This document shows positions 14,628 through 22,066 of a DNA stretch of 23,602 nt, piece after piece (the first letter of the stretch is position 1; each line of letters opens with the position of its first letter). The notes under the pieces were generated by a model, which ran no database searches, was not told where the DNA came from, and saw nothing but the letters and a program-made list of their open reading frames with translations. This stretch comes from Candidatus Aenigmarchaeota archaeon ex4484_52. Lineage in GTDB: Archaea > EX4484-52. The position numbers and the translations under genes were made by a program. The DNA lies in the NCBI GenBank assembly GCA_002254415.1, contig NJDR01000002.1, positions 1 through 23,602 of the forward strand, given 5' to 3'.

Positions 14628-15005
14628 TTATTCTTCATCTTTTCCAAATTTTCTTTTAAATTCTTCAATTTTTGTTTCCCAGTCCATTCTCATCTTTTCC
14701 ATATCTACAATTATTCTGTCTTTTTCTTTGTCCAATTGCTTTACAAAAGTATAAGGTAGGGTTGCTCTTCTAAAATCATCCATTTCTATCATTGCATATC
14801 GTGTATTTGCCATTTCTTTTGAAATCAAAGTCAATATTTTGCTTAAAAATTGATTTGTTGCAATTTTTACTTTTGATGAAATCATTTTGCCTTCAGAATG
14901 TCTGCGTATCTCTCTTACAATAGGTGCAAGTGGAAATACAAGATCTTTATTTTCTTTTTCTAATTTTTCTTCATCTTCTATATTATTGTCTTTATCATCT
15001 TCCAT
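14628..15005 (-). CDS. Histone-fold protein with acidic tail and C-terminal coiled coil
   Basis: The 125-aa protein has an acidic N-terminal tail (residues 1-22), then a histone fold at about 24-82. FPLAPIVREIRRH matches helix 1 of archaeal histones (LPxAPVxRIIK), SSKVKIATNQFLSKILTLISKEM is the long middle helix, and MIEMDDFRRA matches the loop-helix 3 ending (TVKxEDIxxA). After Pro84 a charged helix, FVKQLDKEKDRIIVDMEKMRMD to the end, looks like a coiled coil. Classical archaeal histones are ~65-70 aa without such tails. The DNA-contact basic pattern is partly kept (R34, R35, K40, K45). It starts one nt after the upstream coiled-coil gene, so the two are co-translated. Role in chromatin or as a structural scaffold is inferred. 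Confidence 0.7.
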   Translation of the reverse strand: MEDDKDNNIEDEEKLEKENKDLVFPLAPIVREIRRHSEGKMISSKVKIATNQFLSKILTLISKEMANTRYAMIEMDDFRRATLPYTFVKQLDKEKDRIIVDMEKMRMDWETKIEEFKRKFGKDEE

Positions 15006-15006
15006 A

Positions 15007-15738
15007 TTATTTATTTTTCTCTTTTAAAAAACCTCTTATATCTTCAAATTCTAATTTTATGGTTTTTTGATCCTCTACTAAATTAGGTACTATATCTTTA
15101 AATGCTTTTTGCAAACTTTCAATTTTTGGCATCATTTGAATTATTTTATTTTTTATATCTTTATTTTGCTTATCTAATTCTGTTTTAAGCAATTCAATTT
15201 GTTTTTTGTTTTCTTCTGCTTTATTTAAACAATCTTGTATTTTTTTTTTTGTTTCTTCCATGCTTTTATTTGTTTTATTTTCAAAATCATATATTTTATT
15301 AAATCTCTCGGTAAGCATTTCATTTACAATTTCCTCCACTTCTTCAATATTTAAGCCCTGCTGTGTTTCTTCATTTTGATTCAAAATTGGATCTATTGTA
15401 TTTTTTTGGGATTCTTCAATATTATTTATTTTGTAATTTTCATTTGCACGATCCTGTAATATTTTCGTCATTGTATTGTCTATTTGTGTAAAATCATAAT
15501 TATTGCTTCTCAAATAAGTAATAATTTCATCTTCAGAAACACCATTTGCCAGCTGCTCTCTTATAATTGATTCTATTTCATTGGTTTGCGCATTTGAATT
15601 TAATAAATTTTCATTTAAGTTCTGCTCATCTGTTTGTTTTTGTGGCTGCAATTCATCATAATATGTATTATTATTTGAAGGTATTTTTGTTGTTTCATTT
15701 GCCTTTTTTTTAAGGCGTGCAAAGAGTTTAAATTTCAT
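15007..15738 (-). CDS. Coiled-coil protein, partner gene of the histone-fold protein
   Basis: The 243-aa protein has a basic start (MKFKLFARLKKKAN), a low-complexity Asn/Gln-rich linker (about 18-50), a small helical segment IESIIREQLANGVSEDEIITYLRSNNYDF (about 55-95) that resembles the helix-turn-helix bundles built of short repeated helices in DPANN proteins, another linker, then a long coiled coil from about 140 to the end (ERFNKIYDFENKTNKSMEETKKKIQDCLNK onward). There is no membrane segment. Stop and next start are one nt apart, so it is first in a two-gene operon with the histone-fold protein, which also ends in a coiled coil. A physical interaction is plausible. Family not recognised. 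Confidence 0.65.
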   Translation of the reverse strand: MKFKLFARLKKKANETTKIPSNNNTYYDELQPQKQTDEQNLNENLLNSNAQTNEIESIIREQLANGVSEDEIITYLRSNNYDFTQIDNTMTKILQDRANENYKINNIEESQKNTIDPILNQNEETQQGLNIEEVEEIVNEMLTERFNKIYDFENKTNKSMEETKKKIQDCLNKAEENKKQIELLKTELDKQNKDIKNKIIQMMPKIESLQKAFKDIVPNLVEDQKTIKLEFEDIRGFLKEKNK

Positions 15739-16003
15739 ATTATATTATAATTTAGAATTATTTAATATTTTTAAGTTTATCTTACACCACAAAAATAACA
15801 TAAGTATGGATTTGGAGATACTAGCAAAAAACATATGTCTCTTTAATCTGCCAGATGCCGATATCTAATGGGTTGAACAATATAAATTATTTACAAATAG
15901 CAATATTGTCAGCAAAAATTATCTCACAACCAATATTTTATTTTTTGGTGTATTTATGTTTCATGCTATATATTTTTAAATAATTAATCGTAATAATATT
16001 TTT
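15739..16003. promoter_or_regulatory. Divergent intergenic region with repeat relative
   Basis: This gap separates the coiled-coil operon (leftward) and the UbiB-like gene (rightward). TATTTTTAAATAATTAA about 20-35 nt before ATG 16004 is a TATA-like tract. At 15862-15877 TATCTAATGGGTTGAA matches 14 of 16 bases of the right arm (7624-7639) of the large inverted repeat; both differences are transitions. No gene is seen. Confidence 0.4.
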
Positions 16004-17668
16004 ATGCTGAAAAAAAAAGACGCAAAAAGATTTAAGCAAATTGTAAAAATATTCATAAAATACGGATATGATTATATTTTAGAAAAAAAGCAAAAAACCG
16101 GTTTTATTCCTTTTTTTAAAAGAGATGAAAAATTATCCTGTCTTTCCACTCCTCAAAAAATCAGAAAAATGTTTGAAGAGCTCGGCGTTACTTTCATAAA
16201 ACTAGGACAGATGATGAGCACAAGATCTGATTTAGTTGGCATAAAAATAGCAAAAGAACTGGAAAAATTGCAGGATGGTATTGAGGCATTTGATTACAAA
16301 ATAGCAGAGCATCAAATACAAAATGAATTAAAAAGTCCGGTTTCAAAATTATTTAAGAATTTTGATAAAATTCCAATTGCATCTGCTTCTATTGGACAGG
16401 TCTATTGTGCGACACTTAGAAATCAGAAAGACGAAAAAGTGATTGTAAAAATACAACGTCCTGAAATAAAAGGCCTAATTGAAAGTGATCTTAATTTAAT
16501 GTATTATCTTTGCGATATTGCAGACAAGCACGCTTTTTCAAAATATGGAAATTTAAGAGCAATTATTAAAGAATTTGACAGAGTAATCCACAAAGAATTG
16601 AATTTTGTAGTTGAAGCAAAAAATGCAGATATATTCAAGTATAATTTTCTAAATGATTCAAATATCGTAATCCCGCGGGTTTTCTGGGATTATACAACTG
16701 AGCATATTCTTGTAATGGAATATTTAGAAGGGGAAAAATTAAAGGACTTTTTTAATCACAATAGAAAATACAGATTTGCAATTGACAAAGAAAAAATAGC
16801 AAAACTCCAGGCACAATGTTTTTTCAAGCAGGTGTATATTGACGGATTTTTTAATGCAGATCCGCATCCAAGTAATTTATTTATATTAAAGGGTAATAAA
16901 TTAGGGTTTGTGGATTTTGGAATGATAAGCCGCATAAGCAAGCCAATGTTGAATAAATTTTCTAATTTATTTATTTTGATAATTGACAGGGATATTGAAA
17001 ATCTTGTAAATCAATTAAAAAACATTGGAATGATTCCTTATGATATTGATATTTGTGCATTTAAAAGCGACATTTATGATCTATATGATTATTATTACAA
17101 TATCTCTTTAAAATACCTGCAAATGGGTAAATTTGTAAAGGACTTGCTGTGCTTGTTTCATGAATACAATCTAAAAATACCAAGAGAGCTTTATCTTTTT
17201 TCGAGGGCATTGGTTTATATAGAGTCCAACGGGCAAAAATTAAACAAAAATTTCAATGCAATTCAGGAATGTAAACCATATATAAAGGATATTTTAAAAT
17301 CAAAAGTAAGTCCTAAAAAAATAGCACAAAAAATAAGAAATTCGATTTTTGATATTGAATATGTATTAGAGGAATTTCCATCATCATTTAGAGCATTTAT
17401 TAATACTTTTAAAAAAAAGGGATTGATAATTAGTTTTGAGCATAAAAATCTAAATATTTTAAGCAATGAATTAGAGCGAGTTAGCAGCCGCATTTCTTTT
17501 TCTATGATTATTTCTGCAATTATTGTTGCATCTGCTCTGATTATGACTTCTGGAAAAGGAATACTTTTGTTTGGCTTTCCAATATTTGGAATTTTGGGAT
17601 TTATTTTAGCTGCAATTCTTGGATTTTTAATGATACTTGGATTATTGCGAAGAGGAAATGTATATTAA
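16004..17668 (+). CDS. UbiB/ABC1/ADCK-family atypical kinase
   Basis: The 554-aa protein has the hallmarks of the ABC1/UbiB family. These are the inhibitory KxGQ motif (KLGQ, 66-69) in FIKLGQMMSTRSDLV, the nucleotide loop IASASIGQVY (125-134), Lys149 in VIVKIQRP, Glu204 in ELNFVVEAKNA, the catalytic-loop equivalent NADPHPSN (D286, N291) and DFG (304-306). Two hydrophobic helices near the C-terminus (about 490-550) anchor it in the membrane, as in bacterial UbiB. In bacteria and mitochondria these ATPases support ubiquinone synthesis; in archaea the role is unknown, perhaps lipid-related. Nothing quinone-related is nearby. Its last 11 nt overlap the start of the XPD helicase gene, indicating translational coupling. 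Confidence 0.92.
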   Translation: MLKKKDAKRFKQIVKIFIKYGYDYILEKKQKTGFIPFFKRDEKLSCLSTPQKIRKMFEELGVTFIKLGQMMSTRSDLVGIKIAKELEKLQDGIEAFDYKIAEHQIQNELKSPVSKLFKNFDKIPIASASIGQVYCATLRNQKDEKVIVKIQRPEIKGLIESDLNLMYYLCDIADKHAFSKYGNLRAIIKEFDRVIHKELNFVVEAKNADIFKYNFLNDSNIVIPRVFWDYTTEHILVMEYLEGEKLKDFFNHNRKYRFAIDKEKIAKLQAQCFFKQVYIDGFFNADPHPSNLFILKGNKLGFVDFGMISRISKPMLNKFSNLFILIIDRDIENLVNQLKNIGMIPYDIDICAFKSDIYDLYDYYYNISLKYLQMGKFVKDLLCLFHEYNLKIPRELYLFSRALVYIESNGQKLNKNFNAIQECKPYIKDILKSKVSPKKIAQKIRNSIFDIEYVLEEFPSSFRAFINTFKKKGLIISFEHKNLNILSNELERVSSRISFSMIISAIIVASALIMTSGKGILLFGFPIFGILGFILAAILGFLMILGLLRRGNVY

Positions 17669-19577
17669 AACAGACCCATACTTTTTTCCATTTGATGAAT
17701 TAAGGTACGGACAAAAAAAATTTATTTTTGCAATAAATGATGCATTGGAAAATAAAAAAGACCTGCTTGTGCATGCACCAACAGGCATTGGAAAAACAGC
17801 AGCTTCTATTGCATCCTGTTTAAAATTTGCAATTGAAAAAGACAAGAAATTATTTTTTTTAACTACAAGAAATACGCATCACAGAATTGCAATAGAAACC
17901 CTTTGTTTGATAAAGAAAAAAAAGCAATTAAATAATTTAGTTGTTCTGGACTTGGTCGGAAAAAAGCACTTGTGTAAGCAAACAGGGCTTGGACTTTTTG
18001 GCGACAATTTTAATTATCATTGCAGTTTATTGAAAAAAACAAAACAGTGTTTATTTTACAAAAATACTTACAATAATATGCATGAATTAACACAAGATGC
18101 AAAAATATTTACAAATAAACTCTTGGAAAATATATATTCTTCGCAGGAAGTAAAAGAAATGTGCAATGCATTTTGCCCCTATGAAATACAGACATCAGTT
18201 GCAAAATATGCTAATGTAATTATTGCAGATTATTTTCATTTATTTGACAAAGATGTCTTTGACTCCTGCTTTGGAAAATCAGGAATAAAAAAGCAAGATA
18301 TTATTTTAATTGCAGATGAAGCACATAATTTAAATTCAAGAATAAAATCAATATATTCAATTAAATTTTCTTCAAAATTTCTAAAAAACATAATAGAAAT
18401 ATGCTTAAAATTAAAAGACAATTATTTGGCAAATATATTTGAAAAATTGTATTTTGCTCTTTTGACAGAGGCGGACTTAATGCAAAAAGCAAATAGAAAT
18501 ACTTGTGAATTTAAAATAAACAAAGGGTTTTTAATAAATATTATTGAAAATACAGCTGGATGCGATATTTGTGAATTTAAAATACTTGTTGAAAAATTAG
18601 GGCAATTGGAAATGCAAAAAAATGAAAATTCGCAATATTTGATTAATTTTGCTGAATTTATTGACAAGTGGAAAATAGATGCAGATGGTTTTTTATATTA
18701 TGCTGTTTTGGAAAAAAATAAGGAAATGTTTTTTGAATATAAAAAAGAATGCATAGATCCAGGGCTTTTTGCAAAAGATATTTTTTCTAAAATTTATTGC
18801 TCTATTTTGATGTCTGCAACACTCACTCCATTTGATATGCATATTTCAACTCTTGGAATGAATAAAGACAATTGTGCTTGTTTAAAATTAAAGTCACCTT
18901 TCCCAAAAAAAAACAGGACTATAATTATTGCAAATAATATTACAACAAAATACGCAGAACGAAATAACAAGTTATATCAAACAATTGCTGACTATATTAT
19001 GAGCATAAAAAAATCAACTAATGGAAATATTGCTGTTTTTTTTCCAAGCTATGAATTTATGAATAATTGTCTTTATTATATTGAAAATTTGGAAGAAAGA
19101 AATTTTTGTCTTTTGACAGAACAGCAAAATATGACAAAGCACCAAAAAGAGCATATTTATAATTTATTTAAAAAATCCAGTTATATACATCCGTTTTCAA
19201 TTCTTGCAGCAGTTGTTGGTGCAAATTTCAGCGAAGGTGTTGATTTTCCAGGGGATATTGTAAAGGCAGTGTGCGTTGTAGGAATTCCATTTGAAAAAAA
19301 AACAATTGAGACAGACGCAACAATTGATTATTACAACAAAAAATTTAATTACAATGGATGGAATTATGCATATATATTTCCTGCAATAAACAGGACAATT
19401 CAGGCAGCAGGAAGGTGCATTAGGAGTGAAAAAGACATTGGTGCAATTATTTTATTGGACAATAGATATTTGATGAGCAAATACAGGACTCTTCTTCCCA
19501 AAGATTGGGATGATGCAAATATTGTTTCATCAAATTATAAAATAGAAGAACATTTGAAGAAGTTTTTTAGAAGATAA
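17658..19577 (+). CDS. xpd: XPD/Rad3-family iron-sulfur DNA helicase
   Basis: The 639-aa protein is an SF2 5'-3' DNA helicase. Motifs are the Q-like RYGQKKFIF, Walker A APTGIGKT (40-47), DEAH (220-223) in IADEAHNLNSRIKS, motif V-like GANFSEGVDFPGD, and motif VI QAAGRCIRSEKDIG. The iron-sulfur domain is present with Cys106 (KKHLC), Cys122 (YHC), Cys131 (KQC) and Cys173 (AFCPYE) as likely ligands; C169 is also near. Length fits archaeal XPD (550-650 aa). The ATG at 17658 is chosen because a TTG 21 nt upstream adds no conserved sequence. The start overlaps the UbiB-like gene by 11 nt. Role: DNA repair or unwinding, partners not visible here. Confidence 0.93.
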   Translation: MYIKTDPYFFPFDELRYGQKKFIFAINDALENKKDLLVHAPTGIGKTAASIASCLKFAIEKDKKLFFLTTRNTHHRIAIETLCLIKKKKQLNNLVVLDLVGKKHLCKQTGLGLFGDNFNYHCSLLKKTKQCLFYKNTYNNMHELTQDAKIFTNKLLENIYSSQEVKEMCNAFCPYEIQTSVAKYANVIIADYFHLFDKDVFDSCFGKSGIKKQDIILIADEAHNLNSRIKSIYSIKFSSKFLKNIIEICLKLKDNYLANIFEKLYFALLTEADLMQKANRNTCEFKINKGFLINIIENTAGCDICEFKILVEKLGQLEMQKNENSQYLINFAEFIDKWKIDADGFLYYAVLEKNKEMFFEYKKECIDPGLFAKDIFSKIYCSILMSATLTPFDMHISTLGMNKDNCACLKLKSPFPKKNRTIIIANNITTKYAERNNKLYQTIADYIMSIKKSTNGNIAVFFPSYEFMNNCLYYIENLEERNFCLLTEQQNMTKHQKEHIYNLFKKSSYIHPFSILAAVVGANFSEGVDFPGDIVKAVCVVGIPFEKKTIETDATIDYYNKKFNYNGWNYAYIFPAINRTIQAAGRCIRSEKDIGAIILLDNRYLMSKYRTLLPKDWDDANIVSSNYKIEEHLKKFFRR

Positions 19578-19656
19578 AAATAAAATTATCTCCTTTAAAT
19601 TAGTCCGTTCTAAATTCTCATAATATTCCATACATATATGCCAACAGTGAAAGATT

Positions 19657-19683
19657 TTGCGGTAGTTTTTCCACCGCAATTTT
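19657..19683 (+). terminator. Possible terminator hairpin downstream of XPD
   Basis: TTGCGGT (19657-19663) pairs with ACCGCAA (19673-19679) around a T-rich loop, followed by TTTT. It lies 80 nt after the XPD stop codon, between that gene and the convergent metK. It is the only GC-rich stem in the gap. Confidence 0.4.
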
Positions 19684-19830
19684 ATGAGATACTTGTTTGT
19701 GTATTTCTCATCCAACATGTTTCTTAATAAGGATTCATATTACCTTCTGCTGCTGATTTTTAGTAGCCAATGTTTTATAATCATCTTTTTAAAATATAAG
19801 TTTTGAGAAAATAATTTACAAAAATGAGTT

Positions 19831-20988
19831 TCAATTCTTTTCTAAAAGTTCTGCTTTATCTGTCCTCTCCCATGTAAATCCCTCTTCTTCTCTTCCAAAA
19901 TGTCCATATGCAGCTGTTTTGCAATATTTTGGCTTCATTAAATCAAGAGAATCTATTATTCCTTTTGGAGTTAATTTAAAGTTTTCACGCACAAGTTTTA
20001 TTATCTTTTCATTACTTATTTGTGATGTTCCAAAGCAATCAATAAAAATAGAAACCGGCTCTGCAACGCCAATTACATAGGCAAGTTGCACAAGACATTT
20101 TTGAGCAATTCCAGATGCAACAATATTTTTTGCAATATATCTTGCTATATATGCTCCTGATCTGTCTACTTTTGTTGGATCTTTTCCACTAAAACAACCA
20201 CCTCCATGAGCAACAACTCCGCCATAAGTATCAACAATTATTTTTCTTCCAGTAAGCCCGGAATCTGCAACAGGTCCGCCTATTAAGAATTTTCCAGTTG
20301 GATTAATATAATATTTTGTATTTTTCCTGAGCATATTTTCTGGTATTATTGGCTTTACCACTGCATTTATAATTTCTTTTCTTGCCTCATTTGTAATTGT
20401 AGAGCTATTTTTTTTATCTAATATTTTTTCTGTGTGCTGTGTTGAAATTACAATATTTACAATTTCTTTTGGAATGTCATCTTCATATTTTAGAGTTACT
20501 TGTGTTTTTCCATCAGGACCCAGATAATCCAAAATATTTTGTTTTCTGACATAGGTGAGTTGTTTTGCTAATTTGTGTGCTAAACTTATTGGAAATGGCA
20601 TTAATTCCGGTGTTTCTCTGCAGGCATATCCTATCATTATTCCCTGATCACCTGCACCGCCAGTATCAACACCTTGGGCAATATCTGGCGATTGTTTTCC
20701 AATTACATCTATTATTCCGCAAGTATTGCAATCAAGACCGTAAACAGAAGAAGTATAGCCAATTTGCCTTAATTTCTCTCTCACAACATTATCTAAATCA
20801 ACATAAGATTCTGTTGTAATTTCACCCCCAACAATAATCAATCCTTTTGTTACAAATGTCTCGCATGCAACCCTTGGCTTTTCATTATTTTTTAATAGTT
20901 CATCCAAAACAAGATCTGATATTTGATCGCATATTTTATCCGGATGACCTTCTGTTACTGATTCACTTGTAATATATTTTTCATTCAT
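19831..20988 (-). CDS. metK: S-adenosylmethionine synthetase, bacterial type
   Basis: The 385-aa enzyme makes SAM from methionine and ATP. It has the MetK motifs TSESVTEGHPDKICDQISD (H15, D17), GAGDQGIMIGYA (111-122) and GGGCFSGKDPTKVDRSGAY (262-280), plus INPTGKFLIGGPVADSGLTGRK. The usual Ala in GGGAFSGKDP is Cys265. This is the bacterial/eukaryotic type (COG0192), not the divergent archaeal MAT (COG1812), so lateral origin or DPANN-specific replacement is implied. It is transcribed leftward from a palindromic TATA-type element shared with tRNA-Leu, and convergent with XPD. Confidence 0.96.
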   Translation of the reverse strand: MNEKYITSESVTEGHPDKICDQISDLVLDELLKNNEKPRVACETFVTKGLIIVGGEITTESYVDLDNVVREKLRQIGYTSSVYGLDCNTCGIIDVIGKQSPDIAQGVDTGGAGDQGIMIGYACRETPELMPFPISLAHKLAKQLTYVRKQNILDYLGPDGKTQVTLKYEDDIPKEIVNIVISTQHTEKILDKKNSSTITNEARKEIINAVVKPIIPENMLRKNTKYYINPTGKFLIGGPVADSGLTGRKIIVDTYGGVVAHGGGCFSGKDPTKVDRSGAYIARYIAKNIVASGIAQKCLVQLAYVIGVAEPVSIFIDCFGTSQISNEKIIKLVRENFKLTPKGIIDSLDLMKPKYCKTAAYGHFGREEEGFTWERTDKAELLEKN

Positions 20989-21020
20989 ATAAAAAAGGTT
21001 TTGCTTTGCAAAAGTTAAAC
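20989..21020 (-). promoter_or_regulatory. Palindromic promoter element of metK
   Basis: Read toward metK, GTTTAACTTTTGC (21020-21008) is followed by AAAGCAAAACCTTTTTTAT and the ATG. The stem is TTTTGC with GCAAAA around a three-nt spacer. From the first G to the ATG is 32 nt, against 33 nt at the 57-aa gene and 31 nt at tRNA-Leu. The constant spacing argues for a core-promoter role. Confidence 0.55.
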
Positions 21021-21144
21021 ATAACTATTGAATTGTTATAAATGATTGCATTGTATTATTATAGTTCATATACAAAAAATAATTAACTTTATATTATTAT
21101 GCCTAATAAATATTATAGTTAAACAAAATAATTTTGCAGTAAAA

Positions 21145-21906
21145 ATGGAAATAAAAATTAAAAATAATAGTGTATTTAAAGATGCAATTAATGCTATCAA
21201 TGAATTAGTGGATGAAGGAAAATTAAAATTTACAAAAGACGGACTAAATATCAAGGAAACTGATCCAACTATGATTTCAATGATTGATTTTAATTTTGGA
21301 AAAGAAAATTTTGAAAAATATGATATTGCAGATGAACAGGAAATTCCTATTTCATTTAGCCAACTTAATTTGATATTAAAGCGTATGAGTGCAAATGACA
21401 AACTTTTTATAAAAAATGAAAAAGATAAAAATTATCTTGAACTTACAATAAATAAAGAAAATTCAAAAAAATTTTCTATTCCTGTATTGGATTTGGAAGA
21501 TAAAAAACTGCCAGATATTAACCTTGAATTTAAAGCAATAATTGAAATCAATAAAACAATTTTGACTGAAAGCATACTTGATGCAGTTGTTATTGGAGAG
21601 ACACTTGTCTTTGCAGCTGATAAAAATAAATTAAGTTTTTTTTGTTCAGAAGATATGAATAAACTGGAAATTGATCTGGACAAAAAAGACAAAAATGTGT
21701 TTTCTTTTGAATTTAAGGAAGATAAATTAGATACAATAAAATCAAAATATTCTTTGGAATATTTAAAAAAAATAGAAAAAGCAGGAAAAATATCAGATAT
21801 TGTAAAACTTGAACTTGGAAATGATTACCCAATAAGAATTACTTATTCTAATAAAGAAAAAAATATTTCTATTTCTTATGTGCTTGCTCCAAGAGTAGAG
21901 GACTAA
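21145..21906 (+). CDS. pcn: DNA polymerase sliding clamp PCNA
   Basis: The 253-aa protein is the archaeal/eukaryotic sliding clamp that tethers polymerase and repair factors to DNA as a trimeric ring. Recognisable parts are FKDAINAINELVDEGKLKFTKDGLNIKETDPTMISMIDF (first domain, with the SMDPSH-like DPTMISM), the interdomain connector near LDLEDKKLPDI, YSLEYLKKIEKAG (second-domain helix) and the C-terminal PIRITYSN...SISYVLAPRVED. The in-frame ATG at 21046 would add 33 hydrophobic residues with no counterpart in the family; 21145 gives the normal start. AATATTATAG and GTTAAAC tracts 24-38 nt upstream may be the promoter. Neighbour metK is divergent. Confidence 0.95.
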   Translation: MEIKIKNNSVFKDAINAINELVDEGKLKFTKDGLNIKETDPTMISMIDFNFGKENFEKYDIADEQEIPISFSQLNLILKRMSANDKLFIKNEKDKNYLELTINKENSKKFSIPVLDLEDKKLPDINLEFKAIIEINKTILTESILDAVVIGETLVFAADKNKLSFFCSEDMNKLEIDLDKKDKNVFSFEFKEDKLDTIKSKYSLEYLKKIEKAGKISDIVKLELGNDYPIRITYSNKEKNISISYVLAPRVED

Positions 21907-21952
21907 AATAAACCAAGGGATTCAGGTTCAGGAATACTTCAGAAATAAACTT

Positions 21953-22021
21953 TTATGCTATTGCTTTTCCCATTTCTTTAGCACCATCAGTAATAATTGC
22001 AGTTTTTTTTGGCGAATTCAT
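21953..22021 (-). pseudogene. N-terminal stub of a short-chain dehydrogenase
   Basis: A 22-codon minus-strand frame reads MNSPKKTAIITDGAKEMGKAIA and stops. Short-chain dehydrogenases typically begin K-x-AIVTGGAKGIGKAIA, the first beta-strand and the Gly-rich NAD(P)-binding turn. Two of the Gly residues are Asp and Glu here and the rest of the protein is missing. It lies between the convergent PCNA and MacB-type genes. I infer the remnant of a deleted gene; a chance match over 20 residues cannot be excluded. Confidence 0.4.
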
Positions 22022-22066
22022 AATTATATCAAAAACTATTATATTGATAAAATTTGCAAAAGTTTT

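Noticed and set aside
17637..17657. TTG start for the XPD helicase and TTG start (4858-4860) for the PEP-synthase-like gene
   Set aside because: In both cases a nearby in-frame ATG coincides with the start of family similarity.
19530..19718. 62-codon minus-strand frame starting MLDEKYTNKYLIKLRW
   Set aside because: Overlaps the 3' end of the XPD gene and a GC-rich hairpin; somewhat protein-like, but no family and no promoter seen. Could be a remnant.
21046..21144. Upstream ATG giving PCNA 33 extra hydrophobic residues
   Set aside because: PCNA homology begins at the ATG at 21145, and the extension covers the promoter region.
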